This document shows positions 8,530 to 15,496 of a stretch of DNA of 64,000 nucleotides, in pieces (within the stretch, counting starts at the first letter, position 1; each line of letters begins with the position of its first letter). The DNA comes from Paraburkholderia lycopersici (GTDB lineage: Bacteria; Pseudomonadota; Gammaproteobacteria; Burkholderiales; Burkholderiaceae), in the NCBI RefSeq assembly GCF_900096975.1, contig NZ_FMYQ01000022.1, positions 62,001 to 126,000 of the forward strand. The letters run 5' to 3'. A program made the position numbers and the translations under genes. The notes under the pieces were generated by a model that did no database searches, was not told the origin of the DNA, and worked only from the letters and a program-made list of their open reading frames with translations.

Positions 8530-8945
8530 GCTGATCGCAATTGTGGTTTCGACGCGCCAAGAGCCCTGAGAAGTTGGCAATGCTCCGCCGTCTGACCGCG
8601 GCAGTCGACGACCTGCCGCAGCGCGCGTCGCATACGCTGCAGATCCCGGATCTTGCCCTCTATAGCCTCAAGGTGACTGCGGGTCATGCGGTCTGCATTC
8701 GAGCAAGGTTGATCGGGGTGATGCGCGAGCGCGAGCAGCCCGCGAATCTCATCGATCGTGAAGCCTAGTTCGCGTCCGCGCCGAACGAATGCGAGACGTT
8801 CGACGGAGGCATCATCGTACTGTCGATATCCGTTGCCCGCGCGACTCGCGGCCGGTAGCAGTCCGACTTTTTCGTAGTAGCGAATCGTTTCGATATTGAC
8901 GCCGGAGAGCTCGCTCAGCGTACCTATGGGATAGATGACGGTCAT
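8517..8945 (-). CDS. MerR family metal-responsive regulator
   Basis: A 142-residue regulator. The MerR winged helix YPIGTLSELSGVNIETIRYY is followed by EKVGLLPAASRAGNGYR, a dimerisation helix, and C-terminal cysteines in DCRGQTAEHCQLLRAL. Another Cys lies in HPDQPCSNAD. This Cys pattern is typical of soft or transition metal sensors of the ZntR/CadR/PbrR group. It diverges from a cation-diffusion transporter, with a perfect dyad operator between the two genes (8952-8972). It presumably activates that transporter by unwinding the stretched promoter when metal is bound. Which metal cannot be told from sequence. Confidence 0.88.
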   Translation of the reverse strand: MTVIYPIGTLSELSGVNIETIRYYEKVGLLPAASRAGNGYRQYDDASVERLAFVRRGRELGFTIDEIRGLLALAHHPDQPCSNADRMTRSHLEAIEGKIRDLQRMRRALRQVVDCRGQTAEHCQLLRALGASKPQLRSARRR

Positions 8946-8948
8946 GGC

Positions 8949-8979
8949 TTGACCCTGTAGTAGCTACAGGGTTCAGGAT
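8949..8979 (+). promoter_or_regulatory. MerR-type promoter/operator
   Basis: A -35 TTGACC (8949-8954) and a -10-like CAGGAT (8974-8979) are separated by 19 bp, the lengthened spacer typical of MerR targets. In the spacer lies a perfect 9+3+9 dyad, ACCCTGTAG / TAG / CTACAGGGT (8952-8972). It fires toward the cation transporter at 9008. Confidence 0.8.
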
Positions 8980-9007
8980 ACCTCTTTCGGCATCTACTGG
9001 AGGGCGC

Positions 9008-9655
9008 ATGCCCGGACATTGTTGTGACCACTGCGCGGATGGCCCAATTCGGCCAGGCGAAGGCTATCGCAAACTGCTCTGGGTCGCATTGGCCATCAAT
9101 TTCCTTATGTTCGCAGTCGAGGTATTGTCAGGCTTTCGCGGGCGATCCGTCTCACTGCTGGCGGATTCGCTAGACTTTCTCGGCGACGCAGCCAACTACG
9201 GGATCAGTCTCTTCGTGCTAGGTATGAGTGTGGGCGTTCGCGCCCAGGCTTCGCGGCTCAAGGCCGCCAGTATGTTGGTGTTCGGCATCTGGGTACTGGG
9301 CATGGCATGCTGGCATGTCAACGCTGGCAGTTCGCCACGCGTGCCTACGATGAGCGTTGTCGGAATCTGCGCGCTCCTGGCGAACGGTGTCGTAGCGGCG
9401 CTGCTGTTTCGGTATCGGAAAGGAGACAGCAACATGCGCAGCGTCTGGCTCTGTACCCGCAACGATGTGCTTGGGAACGTCGCGGTTCTGTTTGCAGCAC
9501 TCGGCGTATTAGGAACCGGATCTGCGTGGCCTGACCTGATCGTTGCTGCAATCATGTCGACCTTGGCACTGACCTCTGCAGTGCATATCATGCGTCAGTC
9601 GAGAGTCGAATTGCGCGACGGCGCCGGGCGATGTGAGGCAGCAGTAAAGTCATAA
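9008..9655 (+). CDS. Cation diffusion facilitator-type transporter
   Basis: A 215-residue membrane protein with about six hydrophobic segments, starting at LLWVALAINFLMFAVEVLSG. It has CDF-type metal-site motifs in helix 2 (LADSLDFLGDAANYG) and helix 5 (RNDVLGNVAVLFAALG). The N-terminus CCDHCADG is Cys/His rich and may scavenge metal. It lacks the long cytoplasmic C-terminal domain of classic CDFs, as do the short MerR-linked relatives. Expression should depend on the MerR operator just upstream. The probable role is efflux of a divalent metal from the cytoplasm. Confidence 0.8.
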   Translation: MPGHCCDHCADGPIRPGEGYRKLLWVALAINFLMFAVEVLSGFRGRSVSLLADSLDFLGDAANYGISLFVLGMSVGVRAQASRLKAASMLVFGIWVLGMACWHVNAGSSPRVPTMSVVGICALLANGVVAALLFRYRKGDSNMRSVWLCTRNDVLGNVAVLFAALGVLGTGSAWPDLIVAAIMSTLALTSAVHIMRQSRVELRDGAGRCEAAVKS

Positions 9656-9667
9656 TTCATGCCTCTG

Positions 9668-10018
9668 TTATCCCGCTCGAGGCGTACCAGGTAGACGCCA
9701 TGGAAGCAGCGCGGCGTATTCGCCGACGTTCGTTGCCTTTGGCAACATCTCGAACAGCCAGCGCAGATAGCGATATGGATCAATGCCGTTCGCCTTGCAG
9801 CTTTCGACGATTGAGTCGAGATTGGCGCTGGCATGCGCACCGGCTACAGAATCCGCGAACAGCCAGCCCTGGCGACCGACGACGAACGGCCTGATCGCGT
9901 TTTCGCACAGGTGGTTCGAGATTGGCCAGTTACCGTTCTCGATGTAGCGAACCAGCTTGGGCCATTGTCCGCGCATGTACAGCGGGGCCTTGCCGAGCAG
10001 ACTCGACGGCACGACGGG
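9668..10018 (-). mobile_element. IS66 family TnpC transposase, C-terminal fragment
   Basis: The minus-strand frame carries the IS66 C-terminal block: WPKLVRYIENGNWPISNHLC, ENAIRPFVVGRQGWLFADS, AHASANLDSIVESCKANG, and EYAALLPWR near the end. Only about the last 115 residues of a roughly 500-residue transposase remain. The 5' side breaks at about 10018 against an IS3 fragment of opposite orientation, so one element was inserted into or deleted across the other. Confidence 0.75.
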
Positions 10019-10041
10019 AGCAATGCGTACACCGTCACCGC

Positions 10042-10164
10042 TTTGAAACCCTGCAGCACGCCGGCCGCGCGATCGCCGACTGGATCCAGTTCTACAACCA
10101 TCGACGGCCCCACCAGGCGCTGAAGATGAAAACCCCGGCTGAGGCATTCGCTTTAGCTGCTTAA
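10042..10164 (+). mobile_element. IS3 family OrfB transposase, C-terminal fragment
   Basis: The last 40 residues of an IS3-type integrase core: ETLQHAGRAIADWIQFYNHR then RPHQALKMKTPAEAFALAA and a stop at 10164. Nothing of the catalytic DDE region is left. It is joined directly to the IS66 fragment. Confidence 0.7.
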
Positions 10165-10386
10165 CCTGTGCAGGTGTCGCTGGGTCATTGCAGTTTCGTG
10201 ACGTAGCTTACCGGGAGACAGGTGGCGATGTTCTTCGTCCACTTCGTCGTCACGCCCCCGCGCAGTTCGAGCGACGTATTGCCGAGCGACGTGGCGAGAT
10301 CGCAGACAGCCGCCTGAAAAGAAGCGAATCCGGAAGACGCGATTCCGGACCGCCGTCGCCACATCGGCCGCTGCCGCGCTCCAGCT

Positions 10387-11235
10387 TCATCGATGCGCGC
10401 GCTCGCGCATCCACCGCGTCGCAATCCACTTCTCCCCGCGACGCACCGGCGCCCCGGCATGCAAGCTCAACGGGTCGAGCTGGCGCATCCCGTTCATATA
10501 GCGGAAATAAACCGCGTTTCCTTTCCTGCCCGCGACCGAAATGCCCGCGTCGGGGAATACCGTTTCGCCCCCTTCCGGCACATCGTTCAGGTAGATGACG
10601 AGCGTCGCCACCCGTTGACCGCCATGTGCCAGTTGAACCGTGCTGCCGCTCTGCTCCGGCGGGAAATAATCGAAATGCGACCGATACTCGGCGCCGGGAC
10701 CATAGTGCAATATCTGCAGCCCTTCGCCGTTCTCCACCGGCCAGTTCATCAGACACGCGATCCGCCGGTCGAGCCGTTCGATGAACGCATCCTCGCCGCG
10801 CGAAAACCACGTTCCCTCGCTGGTCCGGTTCCGGATCACGTCTTCCGCGCCTGTCTCGGGATTGATCGTGGTATTGCGCTGGAGCCGGTGCCGCGAACGC
10901 TCGATCAATTCGTCGCACTCGGCGGCGGAGAACACGTCGCCGAAGATCACGATCTGCGGCCGCTCGCAGCGCATCAGCACGGGAACGTCGCGATCGAACG
11001 CACGGACGAGGTTCCCCGCCGGGACCGGCGCCGGATCGTAACGATATGGCGCGGAGTCCGTCGTGACGGCCCGGTCGTCGGCGACCGCACCGCCCACCGC
11101 GCGACGCACGGCCGAATCGGCCGCAGCCGGGTCGAAGCCGGCCTGCACCATCGCGGCCGCCATCGACTCGGCAGTACATCCGCGGGTCACGTTGGTGGCC
11201 AGCCAGGCTTCCCAGTTCGCATCGACTGTCAGCAT
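10387..11235 (-). CDS. 2OG-Fe(II) oxygenase, prolyl 4-hydroxylase-like
   Basis: A 282-residue protein. The C-terminal half (about 95-282) is a prolyl-4-hydroxylase-type double-stranded beta-helix. Fe(II) ligands are His187 and Asp189 (YRSHFDYF) and His259 (SLHAGAPV). Lys269 (GEKWIATRW) is placed to bind 2-oxoglutarate. Supporting motifs are LQILHYGPG and ATLVIYLNDVPEGGETVFPD. Its N-terminal about 90 residues are of unknown fold. The start at 11235 has GGGGAGA 8-9 nt upstream. It lies 20 nt after the APS kinase gene, last in the autotransporter-linked operon. The known family reaction is 4-hydroxylation of peptidyl proline. A substrate in the Pro-Thr tract of the neighbouring autotransporter is inferred from context only. 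Confidence 0.85.
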   Translation of the reverse strand: MLTVDANWEAWLATNVTRGCTAESMAAAMVQAGFDPAAADSAVRRAVGGAVADDRAVTTDSAPYRYDPAPVPAGNLVRAFDRDVPVLMRCERPQIVIFGDVFSAAECDELIERSRHRLQRNTTINPETGAEDVIRNRTSEGTWFSRGEDAFIERLDRRIACLMNWPVENGEGLQILHYGPGAEYRSHFDYFPPEQSGSTVQLAHGGQRVATLVIYLNDVPEGGETVFPDAGISVAGRKGNAVYFRYMNGMRQLDPLSLHAGAPVRRGEKWIATRWMRERAHR

Positions 11236-11255
11236 CGGTATCGTCTCCCCGGGCA

Positions 11256-11780
11256 TCAGCGGCGTTGCATCAAATCCATCGTCGCGTCGACGCACCCGGC
11301 GACGGAGAGCGCCACCGTGTCCAGCCGCAGGTCGGGGCTCAGCGGTTCCTCATACGGGTCGCTGATGCCGGTGAAATTCGCGAGATCGCCCGCACGTGCG
11401 CGGCGATACAGTCCCTTCGGGTCGCGCGCCTCGCATACGGCGAGCGGCGTTGCCAGATATACCTCGAAGAAGCGGCCTTCTCCCACGGTCCGGCGCGCCC
11501 GCTCGCGATCGTCGCGGTACGGCGAAATCAGCGCGGCGATGGCCCACGTTCCGGCGTCGTTGATCTGCCTGCAGCGGTCCGCCACGCGCCGGATGTTCTC
11601 GCTTCGATCCGCCTTCGAAAACCCCAGATCGCGGCTCAATTCCTTGCGCACGACGTCGCCGTCGAGTACCTGACAGGCCGCGCCCATGGCGGCGAGACGC
11701 TCCGCGAGCGCCTGTGCCAGAGTCGTCTTGCCTGCGGCGCTCAGGCCGGTCAGCCACAGCGTGGCCGGTTGATTTTTCAT
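11256..11780 (-). CDS. cysC: Adenylylsulfate (APS) kinase
   Basis: A 174-residue APS kinase of normal length. It makes PAPS, the universal sulfuryl donor, from APS and ATP in the cytoplasm. The P-loop is LTGLSAAGKTTLAQAL, with Ala replacing the usual Gly-Ser. VLDGDVVRKELSRDLGFSKA and DRSENIRRVADRCRQIN follow the family, and FFEVYLATPLAVCEARDPKG covers the lid region. The gene is separated by 3 nt from an upstream small ORF and followed by the prolyl hydroxylase. It is not beside cysD/cysN. Its position two gene groups from a TPR-sulfotransferase strongly suggests it supplies PAPS for that enzyme rather than for sulfate assimilation. Confidence 0.9.
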   Translation of the reverse strand: MKNQPATLWLTGLSAAGKTTLAQALAERLAAMGAACQVLDGDVVRKELSRDLGFSKADRSENIRRVADRCRQINDAGTWAIAALISPYRDDRERARRTVGEGRFFEVYLATPLAVCEARDPKGLYRRARAGDLANFTGISDPYEEPLSPDLRLDTVALSVAGCVDATMDLMQRR

Positions 11781-11784
11781 GTTG

Positions 11785-11964
11785 TCACACCAGGAAGTTC
11801 ATCACGGGGATACGCCACCACCAGCCGGAACACGGCAAGGCAAGCTGCTCGCAGCCGCTTGCAGCCGGTCGCAGCACGACGACCGATGCCGGCCATCGCC
11901 GGAACATCTGCCGCGTCGGCTCCGTGCGCGACGAGTCCTCCGGCAAATCGCCCGGCGAGGACAT
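11785..11964 (-). CDS. Small Trp-rich protein in the modification operon
   Basis: A 59-residue frame fills the otherwise empty space between the lipoprotein hydrolase (stop 11976) and cysC (start 11780). Most of its codons end in G or C, clearly more than in the competing overlapping frame at 11777-11986, which supports real coding. It begins MSSPGDLPEDSSRTEPTRQM, is Arg/Pro rich in the middle, and ends CSGWWWRIPVMNFLV. No family is recognised. The short hydrophobic C-terminus could be a membrane or protein contact. Only a weak GTGAG-like ribosome site is seen, but translational coupling to the upstream gene is possible. Function unknown. Confidence 0.45.
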   Translation of the reverse strand: MSSPGDLPEDSSRTEPTRQMFRRWPASVVVLRPAASGCEQLALPCSGWWWRIPVMNFLV

Positions 11965-11975
11965 CCGCGCGCGGC

Positions 11976-12923
11976 TCACTGTCCATGGGGCTCGCCGGAA
12001 CAGCGCGGCGAGATCGTCAGCAAGCGAGGCCAGTACGCGCTCCAGTCGCCATCGTGGCTCACATCGGCCACCGTGCGCGCCTGCGCACAGCGTTCTCCGG
12101 CCGCCGCCACGAAGCGCTGCGCCACTTCCGGCGGCACGACCGTATCGCCTGCGCCGCTGAAATGCACCTGCGCGATGGACGCAACCCGGTCCGCGAAGTC
12201 GATGGGATTCTCCGACTCCGGCATCGGCGAAACGTGATGCAGCCGGTTGACGAACTCGTCGTCGAGATTGCCTGCCACGGTCCTGATCGACGCGACATCG
12301 GTGCGGCGCGCCGCGACCAGCACCGCCAGCGCGCCGCCGCCCGAATAGCCGATCAGGTTGATGGGCTGCCCCGGCGCCCGCGCAGCAAACTGGCTCACCG
12401 CGTCGTTCATCGACGCCACGACGTCGGGCGCGAAGCGCCTGCCCGTCCAGTACGGCACGCCGCAGCGCGGATTCTGTTCCATCGGCGTGAACTGGCACGG
12501 ACGCGCCACGTATGCGACGTTCGGCGCGGGGTCCGCCGCCGCGAGCGCGAGCCCGGTCGCGTCGCGCGGCGTCGGGTCCAGCGAAGGCTCGCTGCGCGAA
12601 ATCCACGCCAGCCCGTCGCCTTCGATATAGAGGTCGATCGGCTCGTCGGGCCGCGTGATGCGCGAAAACGTCGTCAGCACGAAATTGCCGGTGTCGATCT
12701 GCTGCCGGTGCAGCCCCACCGGCGCGGCCAGCGCATCGGCATGAGCGTTCCGGTCCAGCGAGGCGCAGCCGGCGAATGCGGCCGTCAGCAGCAGGTACGC
12801 GGCGACGGCGACGCAGCGGCGGCGACAGCGCGACAACCGCCCCGGCTCGCGCCGTTCGTACATGGCATCCGCGACGGCGAGTTTCGACGCCGGCCAGGTG
12901 GCGACCCGCGAGATCAGGCCCAT
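11976..12923 (-). CDS. Lipoprotein alpha/beta hydrolase
   Basis: A 315-residue predicted lipoprotein. An Arg-rich n-region precedes the hydrophobic segment AAYLLLTAAFAGC, whose Cys53 is the lipidated residue. The mature part has an alpha/beta-hydrolase nucleophile elbow INLIGYSGGGALAVL (Ser194), with Asp260 (GAGDTVVPPE) and His290 (DVSHDGDW) as the rest of the triad. The long n-region could mean the true start is Met21 (12863). The ATG at 12923 is kept because it overlaps the HAD gene stop by 10 nt, as in coupled operons. It probably works in the periplasm, perhaps as an esterase acting on the exported adhesin or its glycan; this is inference. Confidence 0.75.
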   Translation of the reverse strand: MGLISRVATWPASKLAVADAMYERREPGRLSRCRRRCVAVAAYLLLTAAFAGCASLDRNAHADALAAPVGLHRQQIDTGNFVLTTFSRITRPDEPIDLYIEGDGLAWISRSEPSLDPTPRDATGLALAAADPAPNVAYVARPCQFTPMEQNPRCGVPYWTGRRFAPDVVASMNDAVSQFAARAPGQPINLIGYSGGGALAVLVAARRTDVASIRTVAGNLDDEFVNRLHHVSPMPESENPIDFADRVASIAQVHFSGAGDTVVPPEVAQRFVAAAGERCAQARTVADVSHDGDWSAYWPRLLTISPRCSGEPHGQ

Positions 12924-14326
12924 CCGCGCGTCTCCCTCGCCGTGAATGTCGGAAACATCGACAGCCACTCTCCGTCGCGGCCTATCGCATCGACGGACAT
13001 CCTCAGGAGCTTGACCAGCTCCGCCGCCGCGATCGCGCCAGGAAATCCCCTGCGCGCAACCGACGACGCCAGTTCCGAAACGCACCGGTTGGCAAACCCG
13101 GTCAGTTCGCGCTCTTCATGCGTGGCGTCCGCCGGACCAAAGGTCTTGATCAATGCGCCGGATGCGTCGTCGCGCCGGACGCCGGCCACGGTCGCATGGC
13201 CGGGATCGAGCAGTATCTCCAGGTTGTGGTGCGGATCGGCGAGTTCCGTGACCGGAAACAGCACGGCGAGGCGGCCGTCCCGCGTGCGCTGCGCGCGATC
13301 GCGACGCTGCGCGTCGGTGAGCAGCCGGTCGAAATACACGAAGAAAAGACATTCGCGATCGATCCCGGTCCGCTGGAAGAACCGGCTCAGCGAACTGCCG
13401 GAGGACACCATATCGACGATCAGGCAGCCGGGCTCCAGACGGCTCGCAAACGGCGCGTCGGCCGCGCCGGATTGCAGCAGGCCGCGTGTCAGGTCCAGTT
13501 GCTCGGACTCGACGGCCGGACAGATCGTCCGGAACACATGGGAAACATGACAGCAATCGCGGCTGACGAAGACCAGCTTGCGCCGCGGACCGTCGAGCGC
13601 CAGTTGCCGCAGATAAAGGGCGGCGCACAGCACGAGCGTCATGTAAGGCCCGACGACCGCCTCGTGAAACGATCCGGCCCGCAACGGCAGCGTGCGCAGC
13701 CGCACCTCGCGCACCAGGCAGGCCAGATGAGACTGGCCCGCGCCGTCAAGCTGCCGCTCCCAGCCGGTCAAGCCGGCGTCGCCGATCCTTTCGGTCGGAA
13801 TCTCGAAGCGCCCCGGGATCTCGCGATCCGACACGGGATGGTCGCCGTGATGGCGCCGGATCAGGTATTCCGCCGCGAGATGCGTCCAGACGCTGCCGCG
13901 CGCCTTCCCCCAGTTGCCGACCACGGGCGGCCGGCAGGCGTGCAGACCGCACACGCGCCGCATGATGTCCTGGACCTGGTCAGCCGACAGATACATGTCG
14001 GACACCACCAGGTCGTCGGGAGCCACACGGTCGATCTGCCTGCGCACCGGAATGAGCTGATCCATTTCGACAGCCAGTTCCATCGCGATCAGGCTGCAAC
14101 CGAGTTCCGGCGACACGCCCAGGTGCTGCTCCATGCACCGGTAGATCTGATGGAGCGTGTAGGGCTGCCCGCGCCCGTCGAGAAGACGCTGCGCCTGCTG
14201 CCTTGCCTGCGCGAAACCGGAGACGCCGCTGCGCTGCTCCACCAGCCGCAACACGTGATGCGGCTCGACCAGAAAGCGGGCAACCAGCGTATCGAACAGG
14301 TCCCAGGTATTGATGGCGGGTTTCAT
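12914..14326 (-). CDS. HAD-like hydrolase domain protein of a surface-decoration cluster
   Basis: A 470-residue cytosolic protein. The N-terminus has a HAD motif I, INTWDLFDTLVAR, with Asp9 and Asp12 as nucleophile and acid/base. Later DDLVVSDMYLSADQVQDIMR resembles the S/T motif region of HAD enzymes found in polysaccharide and glycan clusters. The C-terminal half has no clear assignment; it includes LVFVSRDCCHVSHVFRTIC and CLIVDMVSSGSSLSRFF, reminiscent of phosphoribosyl-/nucleotide-binding loops. It starts 15 nt after the glycosyltransferase stop and overlaps the lipoprotein gene. Possible roles are a sugar-phosphate phosphatase or a bifunctional transferase for the modification pathway. 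Substrate unknown. Confidence 0.6.
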   Translation of the reverse strand: MKPAINTWDLFDTLVARFLVEPHHVLRLVEQRSGVSGFAQARQQAQRLLDGRGQPYTLHQIYRCMEQHLGVSPELGCSLIAMELAVEMDQLIPVRRQIDRVAPDDLVVSDMYLSADQVQDIMRRVCGLHACRPPVVGNWGKARGSVWTHLAAEYLIRRHHGDHPVSDREIPGRFEIPTERIGDAGLTGWERQLDGAGQSHLACLVREVRLRTLPLRAGSFHEAVVGPYMTLVLCAALYLRQLALDGPRRKLVFVSRDCCHVSHVFRTICPAVESEQLDLTRGLLQSGAADAPFASRLEPGCLIVDMVSSGSSLSRFFQRTGIDRECLFFVYFDRLLTDAQRRDRAQRTRDGRLAVLFPVTELADPHHNLEILLDPGHATVAGVRRDDASGALIKTFGPADATHEERELTGFANRCVSELASSVARRGFPGAIAAAELVKLLRMSVDAIGRDGEWLSMFPTFTARETRGWA

Positions 14327-14341
14327 CGCTTTGCCGCGCCG

Positions 14342-15496
14342 CTATTCGTGCGTGAGCCGCGCCAGTTCGGACGCCATGCTGGCCATCACGCCGCCCCAGT
14401 CGCCGCGCGACGGCTGCCGGAAGAGCCGCGTGCGCGGATACCACGGCGTGTCGCTGCGCCCGAGCAGCCAGCGCCAGTCCGGCACGAACGGCAGCATCAC
14501 CCAGACCGGACGGCCGAGCGCGCCGGCCAGATGCACGGGCGACGAATCCACGGAAATCAGCAGGTCGGCAACGGAGACGATCGCGGCCGTGTCCTCGAAA
14601 TCCTGGATCTCGTCGCTCAGCGAGACGATCGTCATGCCCGGCGGCGGACTGTCCGCCTGCGCCGACGCGGGCCCCTTCTGGACCGACAGGAACGTGACGC
14701 CGGCCTGCGCGAGCGGCGCAAGCTGCGCGAGCGAAAGCGACCGGTTCGCGTCGTTCACATGCGTCGGCCGGCCGGCCCAGACGAGCGCCACCCGCATTCC
14801 GGGCAGGTCCGCGAGACGCCGGCGCCATTTCTCGACGCGCTGCGGATCGGCGGACAGATACGGGACGGGTCCGGGCAGGTCGGCGAGTTCGACGCGCATG
14901 ACCATCGGCAGGCTCATCAACTCGCAGTGCACGTCGAACGCGGGCGGCAGCGTGCCGCGCGCGATCACTTCATCCGGGCCGGCGATTCGATGCGCGAGCG
15001 ACAGCGTCTCGCCGTTCACCTCGAAAATCACGCGCGCGCCGCTTCTGGCTTTCGCCCACGACACCATCCGCATGAACTGGAAAGTGTCGCCGTAGCCCTG
15101 CTCGTCGTGGATCAGCAAGGTCTTGCCCGGGATCGGCTGTCCGTTCCAGCGCGGGCGCTGCACCTTGCGCTCGAGGTTCTTCGTGTGCGCCATCCCGTAG
15201 CGGTAGTGATACTCGCGCCAGCCGCGCTGGAAGTCGCCCCCCAGCAGCAGCGTTTCGGCCAGGTTGAATCTGGCGGCCAGATCCCCCGGCGCGCACGCGA
15301 CCAGCATCTGCTGGATCGCCTGCGTCTCGGCGAGCTTGCCCTGCGGACGGATGGCGTCCGCGAGCACGCGCCACAGCACCAGCGGACCGCTGCCCGACGC
15401 GAGGTACGGGCGCACCAACGCCTCGGCCTCCTCCAGTCGTCCTGCCGCAAGCAGCGCGCGCCCGCGCTGTGCGATCTCCTCGAGCGCAGTCGTCAC
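14342..15496 (-). CDS. TPR-containing GT9-like glycosyltransferase
   Basis: A 384-residue protein starting with GTG at 15496. The start overlaps the upstream sulfotransferase stop by 4 nt (GTGA), so the two are coupled. About 100 N-terminal residues are TPR-like helices (GRALLAAGRLEEAEALVRPY). The rest matches the GT-B, heptosyltransferase/OGT-like transferases common in TPR proteins: KTLLIHDEQGYGDTFQFMRM, RVALVWAGRPTHVNDANRS, and a C-terminal donor site VADLLISVDSSPVHLAGALG followed by PVWVMLPFVPDWRWLLGR. It should act in the cytoplasm, adding a sugar to a protein or carrier. Given its context, the autotransporter is the probable acceptor. The donor sugar cannot be told. Confidence 0.75.
   Translation of the reverse strand: MTTALEEIAQRGRALLAAGRLEEAEALVRPYLASGSGPLVLWRVLADAIRPQGKLAETQAIQQMLVACAPGDLAARFNLAETLLLGGDFQRGWREYHYRYGMAHTKNLERKVQRPRWNGQPIPGKTLLIHDEQGYGDTFQFMRMVSWAKARSGARVIFEVNGETLSLAHRIAGPDEVIARGTLPPAFDVHCELMSLPMVMRVELADLPGPVPYLSADPQRVEKWRRRLADLPGMRVALVWAGRPTHVNDANRSLSLAQLAPLAQAGVTFLSVQKGPASAQADSPPPGMTIVSLSDEIQDFEDTAAIVSVADLLISVDSSPVHLAGALGRPVWVMLPFVPDWRWLLGRSDTPWYPRTRLFRQPSRGDWGGVMASMASELARLTHE

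Noticed and set aside
11777..11986. 69-codon minus-strand frame overlapping cysC by ATGA
   Set aside because: Attractive overlaps, but third-position GC is much weaker than in the alternative frame at 11785-11964, which I preferred.
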